From an uncultured Gammaproteobacteria bacterium (lineage in GTDB: Bacteria; Pseudomonadota; Gammaproteobacteria; PS1; Pseudothioglobaceae), in assembly GCA_913020715.1 (NCBI GenBank), contig CAJVZH010000014.1:1-48718 (forward strand): a stretch of DNA of 48,718 bases. The letters run 5' to 3'. The notes below the pieces were generated by a model. That model did not search any database and was not told where the DNA came from. It saw only the letters and a list, made by a program, of their open reading frames with translations. This document shows positions 34,749-44,248 of this stretch, one piece after another (positions within the stretch are counted from its first letter, which is position 1; the number at the start of each line of letters is the position of its first letter). The position numbers and the translations under genes are program-made.

Positions 34749-34754
34749 TATAAT
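34749..34754 (+). promoter_or_regulatory. -10 element upstream of the SAH riboswitch
   Basis: A perfect TATAAT is placed so that transcription would start at about 34761, at the first bases of the SAH riboswitch. I found no clear -35 box, so the promoter may need help or use an atypical -35. Confidence 0.5.
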
Positions 34755-34760
34755 ACGACA

Positions 34761-34842
34761 CCCGCCAAGGAGCGTTGCATTGGGAATTCCCATCAGGCTT
34801 GGCACAAAGATGGTAATACCGTCTTTTATCAACGACGCTCAT
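34761..34842 (+). promoter_or_regulatory. S-adenosylhomocysteine (SAH) riboswitch upstream of ahcY
   Basis: The leader begins CGCCAAGGAGCGTTGCA, the hallmark 5' motif. P1 pairs GCCAAG (34764-34769) with CTTGGC (34798-34803), and the inner hairpin is TGGGAATTCCCA (34781-34792). A variable hairpin AAAGA/TCTTT with GGT/ACC lies at 34806-34826. The long-range pairing joins GAGCG (34770-34774) with CGCTC (34836-34840) and GTTG (34774-34777) with CAAC (34830-34833). This is the expected SAH-riboswitch layout, which turns on ahcY when toxic SAH accumulates. Confidence 0.88.
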
Positions 34843-34873
34843 TTATTTTTCAAACTAGTAATAGGAAAAACAA

Positions 34874-36259
34874 ATGAGCAACACCACTCTAGACAATAAC
34901 GACTACAAAGTAGCCGACATGACTCTTGCCGACTACGGTCGCAAAGAAATTGAGTTAGCAGAGGCAGAAATGCCTGCATTAATGGCACTTCGTAATCGAT
35001 ATTCCAATGAAAAACCCCTTGCAGACGCTAGAATTTTAGGCTGCATTCACATGACTATTCAAACTGCGGTCCTAATGGAGACGTTGGTTGAGCTTGGTGC
35101 CGAAGTTCGCTGGTCATCTTGTAATATTTTCTCTACACAAGATCACGCAGCTGCAGCAATGGTTGCGTCAAATATTCCAACTTTTGCCTGGAAAGGTGAG
35201 ACCGAAGAAGAATTCTTGTGGTGTATCGAACAAACAATCCTTGAAAATGGTAAGCCTTGGAATGCCAATATGGTGCTCGACGATGGTGGTGATTTAACGC
35301 AAATGTTGCACGAAAAATACCCGGAAATGCTCAATGGTATTCACGGCATTAGTGAAGAAACAACAACAGGTGTACACCGCTTAATCGAAATGATTGCCGC
35401 TGGTGAACTTAAGGTACCAGCGATCAATGTCAATGATGCAGTAACAAAATCAAAAAATGACAACAAATACGGCTGCCGCCACTCTCTAAACGACGCCATT
35501 AAGCGCGGCACAGATATGCTAATGTCCGGCAAGAAAGCACTTGTTATCGGCTATGGCGATGTCGGTAAGGGCTCAGCGCAATCACTACGCCAAGAAGGCA
35601 TGATTGTGAAGATCAGTGAAATCGACCCAATTTGCGCGATGCAAGCTTGCATGGACGGCTTTGAAGTAGTCTCACCTTACAATAATGGCATCAACACCGG
35701 CACAACTGCGGGTATCAACACAGTCTTGCTTTCAACAACGGACTTGATTGTAACCACAACAGGCAATATCAATGTTTGTGACTCTGCCATGCTACAAACA
35801 CTAAAACCCGGCTCAGTAGTTTGTAATATTGGCCACTTTGACAATGAAATTGATACGCAATTCATGCGTGACAATTGGCAGTGGGACGAAGTCAAGCCGC
35901 AAGTTCATCGCGTCTTTAGATCAGGTGATAAAAATGATTATTTAATCCTTTTATCCGAAGGTCGTTTGGTTAATCTAGGCAATGCAACAGGCCATCCAAG
36001 CCGTATTATGGACGGCTCTTTTGCCAACCAAGTGTTGGCGCAAATGTACCTGTTTGAACAGAAATTTGCCGACCTTCCTGATGCTGAAAAAACAGCAAAA
36101 ATCACCGTTGAACTACTTCCTAAAAAACTCGATGAAGAGGTTGCGGCCGGTATGGTTGGTGGTTTTGGCGGTGTACTGACCATAATGACTGACAACCAGG
36201 CAAGCTACATCAACACACCAAAAGATGGTCCATTTAAGGCCGAAACTTACAAATATTAA
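34874..36259 (+). CDS. ahcY: Adenosylhomocysteinase AhcY
   Basis: A 461-residue SAH hydrolase, which splits S-adenosylhomocysteine into homocysteine and adenosine using bound NAD+. The motifs [29 protein letters not shown] (NAD-binding) and the C-terminal [10 protein letters not shown] are all present, so the enzyme is complete. The start follows AGGA at normal spacing. Together with metK it covers two steps of the activated methyl cycle, and the SAH riboswitch in its leader matches its job. A terminator follows. Confidence 0.97.
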   Translation: MSNTTLDNNDYKVADMTLADYGRKEIELAEAEMPALMALRNRYSNEKPLADARILGCIHMTIQTAVLMETLVELGAEVRWSSCNIFSTQDHAAAAMVASNIPTFAWKGETEEEFLWCIEQTILENGKPWNANMVLDDGGDLTQMLHEKYPEMLNGIHGISEETTTGVHRLIEMIAAGELKVPAINVNDAVTKSKNDNKYGCRHSLNDAIKRGTDMLMSGKKALVIGYGDVGKGSAQSLRQEGMIVKISEIDPICAMQACMDGFEVVSPYNNGINTGTTAGINTVLLSTTDLIVTTTGNINVCDSAMLQTLKPGSVVCNIGHFDNEIDTQFMRDNWQWDEVKPQVHRVFRSGDKNDYLILLSEGRLVNLGNATGHPSRIMDGSFANQVLAQMYLFEQKFADLPDAEKTAKITVELLPKKLDEEVAAGMVGGFGGVLTIMTDNQASYINTPKDGPFKAETYKY

Positions 36260-36277
36260 TCTTTACTAGTCTACTTG

Positions 36278-36310
36278 CAATGCGGGCACTGCTCGCATTG
36301 TTGTTTATTG
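36278..36310 (+). terminator. Intrinsic terminator after ahcY
   Basis: CAATGCGGGC (36278-36287) and GCTCGCATTG (36291-36300) form a 10-bp stem, with one G-T pair, and a 3-base loop, followed by TTGTTTATT. It lies 18 bases after the ahcY stop and ends the metK-ahcY region. Confidence 0.75.
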
Positions 36311-36375
36311 ACACAGCTATATTGTGAACGGATTAACCGTCATAGTTTTTTGCGCAATCAAGGGGCTTATTACTT

Positions 36376-38535
36376 CTATCTTTTTCGCGTTTTTTTGACA
36401 GTGATACGATGATGAAAATCGCTATTTTTTTTGTGTGGTGGCCTTGGTGTAAGCATGTCACTCATTTTAGAATAAGGCACCAAACATTCTTCGCCACTGC
36501 CAATCAAATCACTACGCCCCATACGCTTCAAGGCTTTTTGTAATACACCCCAATTCTCAGGATCATGGTAGCGCAAAAAAGCTTTATGCAACTTGCGTTG
36601 TTGTCCACTGCGTGGGGTTTGGACCGATTCCGATTGTCGAGTAATTTTCTTAAGCGGATTTAATTCGGTGTGATACATGGCGGACGCTATTGCCAAAGGA
36701 GTAGGGATAAAGGCCTGCACTTGGTCAGGCTTAAAGTCATTACGCTTTAACCAAAGCGCTAGATTTAGCATATCCTCATCACTGGTTCCTGGGTGAGAGG
36801 AAATAAAATAAGGAATTAAATATTGATCTTTTCCTGCTTGCTTAGAATAACGATCAAACAATTTTTTAAATTGATGATAAGAGCCAATACCCGGCTTCAT
36901 CATCTTGGACAAGGTGCCCTCCTCAGTATGCTCTGGCGCAATTTTTAAACGCCCACCCACATGATGAGTTACCAGCTCTTTAATGTATTCCGGATCCTTG
37001 ACAGCCAAATCATAGCGCAAACCTGAAGCAATAAAAACACGCTTAACCCCTTTTAAGTTTCGAGCACGTCGATACAATTTGGTCAGCGGCTTATGGTCCG
37101 TCCCCAGATTTGGGCAAATACCAGGATAGACACAGGAAAGGCGACGACAAGCGGCTTCAATTTTAGTATCTTTGCATTGCAGGCGATACATATTGGCCGT
37201 AGGGCCGCCAAGGTCAGAGATATTGCCTTTAAACTCTTCATCTGTATCGCGGATGGTTTCAATTTCACGAATCACAGAGTCTTCAGAACGGCTTTGAATA
37301 ATACGCCCTTCATGCTCGGTAATAGAGCAAAAAGTACAGCCACCAAAGCAACCACGCATAATATTAATTGAAAAACGAATCATATCAAAGGCAGGAATTT
37401 TCAGCTTGCCATAAGATGGATGCGGTTTGCGCGTATAGGGCATCTCAAAAACACTGTCAAATTCTTCAGTTGACAAAGGAATCGGGGGTGGATTTAACCA
37501 AACATCGCGCTCACCATGACGCTGCACTAAAGCACGAGCATTACCCGGATTTGTCTCTAGATGAAAAACGCGTGACGTGTGTGCATACAGATAGCGATCT
37601 GCTGCCACCTGCTCAAAAGAAGGTAGGCGAATAACTGTGTTTTCTCGCTTTAACCCTTTGGTGCGATGGTCAAAATCAATCACCTGAACCGCTCCCTGAT
37701 TTGGGTCAATTTTACTAGGACTAGCCTGACTACTCTTGTCACCACAACCCTGCCTATCTTTGGCAGATGTATCTGCGTAAGGGTCTGTTTGTGGATAAAC
37801 CAAACTCTTATCAGAATCAATTTCACTTGAATCTAGCACCGTCCATCCTTCAGGAATGCCTTGTCGCATATAAGCCGTACCACGAATATCGGTGATTTCC
37901 TTAATATTTTCACCCGCTGCAACCCGGTGTGCAACCTCAACGACAGCGCGCTCAGCATTGCCAAAAAGTAATAAATCTGCCTTGGAGTCAGGAAGAATGG
38001 AACGACGAATCGTTTGCGACCAGTGATCGTATTGCGCAACACGTCTTAAACTGGCCTCAATGCCGCCAATAATAACAGGAATGCCTTTGTAAGCCTCCTT
38101 GGCGCGCTGAGTATAAACAGTGGTCGCGCGATCAGGGCGCTTTCCCGCCATAGCACCAGCAGTATAAGCATCATCAGAACGCGGTCTTTTCTCAGCCGTG
38201 TAATGATTCACCATAGAATCCATATTACCTGATGCGACAGCAAAGAATAAACCTGGCTTTCCTAGTTGACGGAAGGCATCCGCTGAATGCCAATCAGGCT
38301 GAGAAATAATCCCCACACGAAACCCTTGAGACTCCAATAAGCGGCCAATAATCGCCATACCAAAACTGGGATGATCGACATAAGCATCTCCTGTAATGAT
38401 AATAATATCACAGCAATCCCACCCCAGCTGGTCCATCTCTTTACGAGACATTGGTAGCAATGGCGCAGGAACAAGCCCTTTCTTATGAGGCCAAAATTTG
38501 GGGTAAGAATGGAGATTTTTAGGCGGTAACGACAT
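36376..38535 (-). CDS. YgiQ family radical SAM protein
   Basis: A 719-residue radical SAM protein. The cluster motif CFGGCTFC has C396, C400 and C403, and the N-terminal region contains the UPF0313 domain ([29 protein letters not shown]). The C-terminal segment with [21 protein letters not shown] belongs to the same family. Cellular substrate unknown; the family resembles B12-binding-type radical SAM enzymes. It stands alone, with ahcY convergent and a structured gap before the next gene on the same strand. Confidence 0.92.
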   Translation of the reverse strand: MSLPPKNLHSYPKFWPHKKGLVPAPLLPMSRKEMDQLGWDCCDIIIITGDAYVDHPSFGMAIIGRLLESQGFRVGIISQPDWHSADAFRQLGKPGLFFAVASGNMDSMVNHYTAEKRPRSDDAYTAGAMAGKRPDRATTVYTQRAKEAYKGIPVIIGGIEASLRRVAQYDHWSQTIRRSILPDSKADLLLFGNAERAVVEVAHRVAAGENIKEITDIRGTAYMRQGIPEGWTVLDSSEIDSDKSLVYPQTDPYADTSAKDRQGCGDKSSQASPSKIDPNQGAVQVIDFDHRTKGLKRENTVIRLPSFEQVAADRYLYAHTSRVFHLETNPGNARALVQRHGERDVWLNPPPIPLSTEEFDSVFEMPYTRKPHPSYGKLKIPAFDMIRFSINIMRGCFGGCTFCSITEHEGRIIQSRSEDSVIREIETIRDTDEEFKGNISDLGGPTANMYRLQCKDTKIEAACRRLSCVYPGICPNLGTDHKPLTKLYRRARNLKGVKRVFIASGLRYDLAVKDPEYIKELVTHHVGGRLKIAPEHTEEGTLSKMMKPGIGSYHQFKKLFDRYSKQAGKDQYLIPYFISSHPGTSDEDMLNLALWLKRNDFKPDQVQAFIPTPLAIASAMYHTELNPLKKITRQSESVQTPRSGQQRKLHKAFLRYHDPENWGVLQKALKRMGRSDLIGSGEECLVPYSKMSDMLTPRPPHKKNSDFHHRITVKKTRKR

Positions 38536-38657
38536 GGGGCTAAATTATACAGTAACAGACCAATCGTTTAATCAGCCTGAGATAAATGAACCCGACTCAA
38601 TACAGCTGCAAATACCGAACAAGGTATCAACTCAAGGGCGAAATGAATGTGCGGTCA

Positions 38658-39107
38658 TTAACTCTGGTAAATACCCACCTCTATCGTCACCGATTGCACC
38701 TCCGGGTGTTTTTGCTGCAACCGACGAGTTAGGTCTTCAACAATATGATCAATGCGGCCCACGGTAGCAAATACCGCGGAACGCTCGTCCCGAAACTCAA
38801 CGTTGTCTGCAATGTTGGATTTTATATGTTCAATATCGGATTGGATATTGTCAATTAACGCCTCCTCCCTAACCTCTACCTCGGCAACAAGAACAATGTT
38901 GCTTTCATCCATAACAATGGATTTGACATCATGACAAAGCTCAACTTCATTGTGCGCTTTACAAATATTGATGAACACCTCTTCAATTTCCAAATGGCGA
39001 ATGTCGGATAAATAAATCATATTCACCCTACCCAAAAATACTGCTGCGACACCAAGTAGCATGGCAATGAGAGATGAGAACAATTTTTTTACTGCTTGAT
39101 GACACAT
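38658..39107 (-). CDS. Small membrane-anchored protein resembling the C-terminal domain of CDF transporters
   Basis: A 149-residue protein with one N-terminal transmembrane helix (about 12-26) and a soluble domain. The pattern ICKAHNEVELCHDVKSIVMDESNIVLVAEVEV, followed by a helix and VQSVTIEVG at the end, resembles the cytoplasmic metal-binding domain of SLC30A9-like cation diffusion facilitators. The transporter part with the six transmembrane helices is missing. A strong AAGGAG ribosome binding site precedes the ATG at 39107, so it is likely an expressed small protein, not only a relic. The family link is my inference; it could also be an unrelated ferredoxin-like domain. Confidence 0.6.
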   Translation of the reverse strand: MCHQAVKKLFSSLIAMLLGVAAVFLGRVNMIYLSDIRHLEIEEVFINICKAHNEVELCHDVKSIVMDESNIVLVAEVEVREEALIDNIQSDIEHIKSNIADNVEFRDERSAVFATVGRIDHIVEDLTRRLQQKHPEVQSVTIEVGIYQS

Positions 39108-39160
39108 TAACTCCTTGAGTTTTCAATATTGGTGCACTTCATGGGTTAATCAAAGCTCAT

Positions 39161-39237
39161 AAATGAAGCCTATCTCACCTGCCTTCATTTGTCACAATAT
39201 TATATTTATTTAGGGGCGGTTACCCCCCCTTTATTTA
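39161..39237. repeat. Two inverted repeats in the gap upstream of the SLC13-type permease gene
   Basis: AAATGAAG (39161-39168) and CTTCATTT (39183-39190) are a perfect 8-bp inverted repeat. A second, GC-rich hairpin, AGGGGCGG/CCCCCCCT (39212-39231) with one mismatch, is followed by TTATTT. The 193-base gap separates a minus-strand and a plus-strand gene. A TATAAT at 39261-39266 is the likely -10 of the permease gene. Confidence 0.5.
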
Positions 39238-39300
39238 AGCTTGCATGGGCTTCAATTCGCTATAATGACTTTCTACTTAAACGGAAGTAATTGAGTAAAT

Positions 39301-41091
39301 ATGAGTGATCAGACCCTTGTTTTTTTACTGATTTCCGCCACCTTTGTTTTGTTTATTTGGGGCAAAGTTCGTTATGACATGGTCGCCTTCGGCGCCCTTA
39401 TTGCTGGCACACTCATTGGCGTTATCCCCACTCAAGAAGTGTTTTCTGGCTTTGGCCATCCAGCGGTTGTTATTATTGCTCTAGTCCTTATTATTAGCAG
39501 AGGCTTGGTTCGTTCCGGCTCTGTTGAGCTGATTAGCTCAAAGCTCGCCCATCTTATCAGCGGCGTTAAAACCCATATTGCGGTGATGGGAACTGTCTCA
39601 GCAATGCTCTCAAGCATTGTTAACAATGTTGCAGCCTTGGCCATACTCATGCCCGCAGATACCGCACTGAACAAGAAAGCCAACAGAAAACCCTCTGCAA
39701 CACTCATGGCGCTTGCCTTTACTTCAATATTGGGTGGCATGGTAACAATGATTGGCACCGCCTCAAATGTTGTTATTGCCACCTATCGAGAGGGTGTACT
39801 GAATACGCCGTACTCAATGTTTGACTTTGCCCCGGTTGGCTTGATTGTCGCCCTTTCCGGCGTTATTTTTATCGCCTTATTTGGCTGGCGACTAATGCCC
39901 AGCCCCAAAGGCTCGAACAAGCTAGACGCTCGACCAGAAGACATCCGACAATATGTGTCCAATGTTGTGATTGCCGAAGACTCAAATTTTGTCGGCCAAT
40001 ACCTGTCTCATTTGGATGATATTTGCGACGAAGCCAACGTTTCGATTTTGGGCCTTATTAGGAATAATGAGCGACTGGAGGGTGAGGGTTTTATTCGTAA
40101 TTTTATTATTAATGTTGACGACCTGCTGATTCTAGAAGGCTCCGTTCAAGGCATTGATGAGTTTATGAAGCAAACAAAAACTCATTATATTAGCGAAACA
40201 GCATCCGACTTTGAATTCACCCACACCTCTCTTATAGAGGCCGTTGCACCGCCCTTCTCACGCTCAATCGGTAGAACCGCCACCCAACTCAGTCTGCTAA
40301 AGCTCAGACAAATTTCACTGCTAGGCATTTCTCGCTCTGGCCGATCCATTATTCACCAAGTAAGAAAAACTAAAATCCAACCGGGCGATGTGTTGCTTTT
40401 GCACGGCAACAGCGAGCACCTAGAAAGTGCCGTTCAGTGGATGGAGTGCCTCACTCTTGAAAGAAAGGATTTGCAAATCCCCCAAAGAAAAAAGGCTTGG
40501 ATGGCTGTTTTTTCTTTCTTGATTGCTATTATCGCCTCCAGCCTAGGCTATATCAATTTACCGATTGCACTGTCTCTGGTTGTTGTTTTCTATATTGCTG
40601 CAAATGTTATCCCTACGATAGAGGTTTATCGCTCCATCAGTTGGCCTGTTATCGTGCTCTTAGGGGCAATGATCCCCATTGGCCAAGCCCTGCAAAGCAG
40701 TGGTGGCGCCGAGACCATTTCCAATAGTTTGCTCACCATTGCAAGTGGCGTATCGCCAGTGGTGATTCTCACCATGATGCTTCTAATCACCATGCTGCTT
40801 AGCGCAGTACTCAACAACGTTGCTACCGTACTTGTTGCCGCGCCAATCGGCTTCGAAATAGCCAAAACTCTAGGTGTTAATCCCGATACATTTTTAATGG
40901 CGGTTGCGATTGGCGCCTCGTGCGCCTTCCTAACACCTATCGGTCATCAAAACAACACCTTGGTGATGGGTCCCGGAGGGTATCGATTTGGGGATTATTG
41001 GAAGCTAGGGCTGCCGCTTGAAATCATTATTACCATTGTCGCCATTCCAGCGCTGCTTTACTACTGGCCACTCGACGCTTTGCCGCTATAA
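39301..41091 (+). CDS. SLC13/DASS-type anion permease with RCK_C domains
   Basis: A 596-residue permease of the divalent-anion/sodium symporter type. Two membrane halves of about five helices each (about 5-200 and 400-590) carry similar NNVAAL and NNVATV motifs; the central cytoplasmic region (about 205-385) contains two TrkA-C/RCK_C domains. This architecture is known for sulfate and other anion transporters and for Chlamydomonas SAC1-like sensors. Substrate is not certain; sulfate or a dicarboxylate is likely. It has its own promoter and precedes glyQ by 83 bases. Confidence 0.88.
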   Translation: MSDQTLVFLLISATFVLFIWGKVRYDMVAFGALIAGTLIGVIPTQEVFSGFGHPAVVIIALVLIISRGLVRSGSVELISSKLAHLISGVKTHIAVMGTVSAMLSSIVNNVAALAILMPADTALNKKANRKPSATLMALAFTSILGGMVTMIGTASNVVIATYREGVLNTPYSMFDFAPVGLIVALSGVIFIALFGWRLMPSPKGSNKLDARPEDIRQYVSNVVIAEDSNFVGQYLSHLDDICDEANVSILGLIRNNERLEGEGFIRNFIINVDDLLILEGSVQGIDEFMKQTKTHYISETASDFEFTHTSLIEAVAPPFSRSIGRTATQLSLLKLRQISLLGISRSGRSIIHQVRKTKIQPGDVLLLHGNSEHLESAVQWMECLTLERKDLQIPQRKKAWMAVFSFLIAIIASSLGYINLPIALSLVVVFYIAANVIPTIEVYRSISWPVIVLLGAMIPIGQALQSSGGAETISNSLLTIASGVSPVVILTMMLLITMLLSAVLNNVATVLVAAPIGFEIAKTLGVNPDTFLMAVAIGASCAFLTPIGHQNNTLVMGPGGYRFGDYWKLGLPLEIIITIVAIPALLYYWPLDALPL

Positions 41092-41174
41092 ATTCCCCCA
41101 CTTAACAGTTTATTGAAAAGATTCAAAGCAAGAGGTTGATGCGGTAAAATTTTTGTTATTTTTCAGCTGCTTTC

Positions 41175-42071
41175 ATGTCACTTTTAGACTTAGATGCAAC
41201 CGCATCATTTCAAAATTTAATCCTTAAATTACAAGCATTCTGGGCTGAAAAAGGTTGCGCCGTAATGCAACCTTTTGACATGGAGGTTGGCGCCGGCACA
41301 TTTCATCCCGCAACATTTCTGCGCTCGATTGGTCCTGAACCTTGGAAAGCCGCCTACGTTCAACCTTCTCGTCGTCCGACCGATGGCCGTTACGGTGAAA
41401 ACCCAAATCGCCTGCAACACTACTACCAATTTCAAGTACTAATGAAGCCTTCACCGAGCGACATCCAAGACCTCTATCTTGAATCCCTTTCAACCATTGG
41501 CATCGATCTCAGTGTTCACGACGTGCGTTTTGTTGAAGATAACTGGGAATCGCCGACATTGGGTGCCTGGGGTTTGGGTTGGGAAGTTTGGTTAAATGGC
41601 ATGGAAGTTTCACAATTTACTTATTTTCAGCAAGTTGGCGGCCTAGCTTGTAAGCCAATTTCAGGTGAGCTTACTTATGGCCTTGAAAGGCTGGCGATGT
41701 ATCTACAAGGTGTTGACAGTGTTTATGATCTTGTTTGGACACAAGGTTTAAGCTATGGCGATGTATTTCATCAAAACGAAGTGGAGCAGTCAGAATACAA
41801 CTTTGACATTGCCGATACCGAAGTGCTTTTTCGACAATTCGATGAAGCCGAGGTGATGAATTCACAACTAATTGAAAAAGAATTACCCTTTCCTGCTTAC
41901 GAACAAGTAATGAAAGCCTCGCATTTGTTTAATTTACTCGATGCAAGACACGCCATTAGTGTTACTGATAGAGCGCGTTTTATACGTCGCGTTAGAGCAA
42001 TGAGTCAAAAAGTAGCGCAAGCGTATTACGACTCAAGAGAACGACTTGGCTTTCCACTTCTCAAGGAATAA
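41175..42071 (+). CDS. glyQ: Glycyl-tRNA synthetase alpha subunit
   Basis: A 298-residue catalytic alpha subunit that activates glycine and passes it to tRNA(Gly) together with the beta subunit. The motifs [31 protein letters not shown] and [12 protein letters not shown] are all canonical. It lacks its usual neighbour glyS, which lies about 18 kb away on the other strand. It heads a tight plus-strand series with yqaA, a LytM lipoprotein, mscS and miaB. Confidence 0.97.
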   Translation: MSLLDLDATASFQNLILKLQAFWAEKGCAVMQPFDMEVGAGTFHPATFLRSIGPEPWKAAYVQPSRRPTDGRYGENPNRLQHYYQFQVLMKPSPSDIQDLYLESLSTIGIDLSVHDVRFVEDNWESPTLGAWGLGWEVWLNGMEVSQFTYFQQVGGLACKPISGELTYGLERLAMYLQGVDSVYDLVWTQGLSYGDVFHQNEVEQSEYNFDIADTEVLFRQFDEAEVMNSQLIEKELPFPAYEQVMKASHLFNLLDARHAISVTDRARFIRRVRAMSQKVAQAYYDSRERLGFPLLKE

Positions 42072-42083
42072 CAAACATTTTTA

Positions 42084-42662
42084 ATGAGACTTTTTCATTA
42101 CCCCTACCAAAAAGTACTTAAATACTCAAAGAGTCAATTTGCTATTTACTGGCTATGTGCCATCAGCTTTATAGAGTCCTTTATATTACCCCTGCCGTTG
42201 CAAGATGTTTTGCTGGCGTCAATGTCACTGCAAAAACGAAACAAAGCCTACTACTACGCACTTTTTTGCACACTAAGCTCCGTTTCCGGCGCCATGATCG
42301 GCTACTACCTAGGTGTTTACTTCATTGATTTATTACTGCCATTTATAGAGAAATTTGGCTATCTTTCTCAACTTAATCAAGCCGAGAGTTGGTTTATCAA
42401 GTACGGTATTTGGATTATTTTGATTGCTGGCTTTAGCCCCGTGCCTTATAAAATTTTCACCATCGCCGCAGGCATGCTCTCAATGGCACTTGTACCTTTT
42501 ATTCTCTTCTCGCTCATTGCCAGAGCTGCGCGTTATTTCCTAATTGCCTTTCTCGTAAGAAAATTTGGCAAACAGTGTGATGCATGGTTAAATAAAAACA
42601 TCGACAGATTGGGTTACATCTTAATCGTCATTATTGCAATAGGACTTTGGTATGTCTACTAA
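42084..42662 (+). CDS. YqaA family VTT-domain membrane protein
   Basis: A 192-residue SNARE-associated/VTT-domain (DedA-like) membrane protein. The re-entrant-loop region FIESFILPLPLQDVLLASM and the second loop GFSPVPYKIFTIAAGML are characteristic of the YqaA branch. DedA-type proteins move lipids or support membrane potential; YqaA itself has no assigned substrate. It lies 12 bases after glyQ and overlaps the next gene by 11 bases. yqaA next to an nlpD-like gene is a common gammaproteobacterial pairing. Confidence 0.85.
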   Translation: MRLFHYPYQKVLKYSKSQFAIYWLCAISFIESFILPLPLQDVLLASMSLQKRNKAYYYALFCTLSSVSGAMIGYYLGVYFIDLLLPFIEKFGYLSQLNQAESWFIKYGIWIILIAGFSPVPYKIFTIAAGMLSMALVPFILFSLIARAARYFLIAFLVRKFGKQCDAWLNKNIDRLGYILIVIIAIGLWYVY

Positions 42663-43215
42663 ATTACTGATCGCTACACTGTGCTTATTCCTCTCAGGGT
42701 GTTTTACCAACGACCCAAACAAGGTTGTTGTTGAAGACCGATCATTTAACAAAGAAAATGCCGTAAGTTCGTTCGAAGTTGAAGATGCTCGAACCATTAT
42801 CGAGCCAACCGAACCCGTAAAAGTAGGTACAGCCAAGGCCAAGACAGTAAAGAAACTAGCGAAACAGAAAAGCAGTTGGTTCATTCCTGTGGATGCTGAA
42901 ATCTTAAAAAAATACTCACCAGACGATCAACACCTGGGCATTACTTTTGCCACCGAACCAGGCCAAGAAGTGCGTGCAATTCGTGATGGCACAGTGGTTT
43001 ATAGTGGAAGCAAGATGAAAAGTTACGGAAAAATGATTATTATTAAGCACGCTTTTGGCTTTTACAGCTCTTACACTCAAAATCAATTACTTCGCACTCG
43101 TGAAGGTGACCACGTAGAGAAAGGGCAAGTGATTGCTTTAACAGGAAAAAATCCTTTCTATTTCGAAATGAAAAAATACTCAGACCCCATTAATCCATTA
43201 AAATACTTGAAATGA
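42652..43215 (+). CDS. NlpD-like LytM (M23) lipoprotein, probably non-catalytic
   Basis: A 187-residue lipoprotein with lipobox LSGC (C17), a Lys/Ala-rich linker and a LytM domain at about 85-187 (HLGITFATEPGQEVRAIRDG... VYSGSKMKSYGKMIIIKH). In active M23 enzymes a histidine in a YAH motif binds zinc; here the spot reads YTQ, and other zinc ligands also appear to be missing. NlpD-type proteins with degenerate LytM domains activate amidases during septum cleavage. It has no LysM domain, so it is shorter than classical NlpD. It overlaps both yqaA (11 bases) and mscS (4 bases). Confidence 0.8.
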   Translation: MSTKLLIATLCLFLSGCFTNDPNKVVVEDRSFNKENAVSSFEVEDARTIIEPTEPVKVGTAKAKTVKKLAKQKSSWFIPVDAEILKKYSPDDQHLGITFATEPGQEVRAIRDGTVVYSGSKMKSYGKMIIIKHAFGFYSSYTQNQLLRTREGDHVEKGQVIALTGKNPFYFEMKKYSDPINPLKYLK

Positions 43216-44243
43216 GCGAATTCATCCAAAACATCACCCCGATTCAAATGACCGGCGTCCTTTTCATGGTGGCGCTTGTTGCCCACTTTAGTCTAGGCGT
43301 TGCGCTTAAATTAATTACCAAACACACAGGAAAAACCAAAACACAAATAGATGACTATTTAATTGCGTCTCTTTCGGCGCCGCTAAAAGTACTGATTTGG
43401 TTTGGTTGGGTTTACTTCTCAGCGATTGCACTTAAAGATGAAAACCCGGTGCTCGTCCAGATTATTGACTATATCGATATCATTCCAATCCTCATTCTAA
43501 CTTGGGCGGTGATTAGACTGATTTCAAGCATTGAGAGTTTTATGCTGGAGCGAGAAGGTAGTGTCGATAAAGACTCCGTCCGACTCTTTACTCGCCTTTT
43601 CAAAATGTTGGTTGTCTTTGCCATCATTCTTGGTGTGGCACAGTATTTCGGTTTTGCAGTCTCCTCAATTATCACTTTTGGTGGTGTCGGTGGTATTGTT
43701 ATTGGCTTCGCTGCAAAAGACATGCTTGCCAATGTATTCGGTGGCTTAATGATTCAAATGGACAAACCATTTTCCACCGGTGATTGGATTCGCACAACAG
43801 ATTCCAGTATTAAGGGCATGGTGGAAAAAATCGGCTGGCGGATGACTCGTATTCGCACCTTCACCAAAAACCCGGTATACGTACCCAACTCTATTTTTGC
43901 GACGATTCCGATCGAAACACCTTCCCGTATGACCAACCGTCGCATCAATGAAATTATCGGCATTCGTTATGATGACATCGCACAAATGCCAAGCATTATT
44001 GAAGAGGTTGAGGAGTTGATGAACAATCACGAACACATTGACCACAGCGAAGCTTGTCGTGTTTATTTTGATGTGTTCAACGCCTCATCACTCGACTTTG
44101 TTATTTACGCCTTCAGCTCGGTGACCAACTCCACGGAGTTTAAGCGCATTAAAGGTAAATTGTTGCTTGATATTGCCGCCATCATCGCCAAACATGGTGC
44201 GGAAATTGCCTATCCAACGCAAACTCTGCATATACAAAAATAA
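43212..44243 (+). CDS. MscS-family mechanosensitive channel
   Basis: A 343-residue membrane protein with four or five transmembrane helices. The pore-lining TM3 is followed by the beta-domain with [37 protein letters not shown], the MscS hallmark. It opens on membrane tension to release osmolytes during osmotic downshock. The start overlaps the LytM lipoprotein stop by ATGA and miaB follows after 5 bases, so it is part of an operon. Confidence 0.92.
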   Translation: MSEFIQNITPIQMTGVLFMVALVAHFSLGVALKLITKHTGKTKTQIDDYLIASLSAPLKVLIWFGWVYFSAIALKDENPVLVQIIDYIDIIPILILTWAVIRLISSIESFMLEREGSVDKDSVRLFTRLFKMLVVFAIILGVAQYFGFAVSSIITFGGVGGIVIGFAAKDMLANVFGGLMIQMDKPFSTGDWIRTTDSSIKGMVEKIGWRMTRIRTFTKNPVYVPNSIFATIPIETPSRMTNRRINEIIGIRYDDIAQMPSIIEEVEELMNNHEHIDHSEACRVYFDVFNASSLDFVIYAFSSVTNSTEFKRIKGKLLLDIAAIIAKHGAEIAYPTQTLHIQK

Positions 44244-44248
44244 ACGTT

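Noticed and set aside
38534-38767. 77-residue open frame on the plus strand between ygiQ and the CDF-like gene
   Set aside because: It starts on the last base of ygiQ's start codon, overlaps the CDF-like gene antisense, has no ribosome binding site and shows no recognisable motif.
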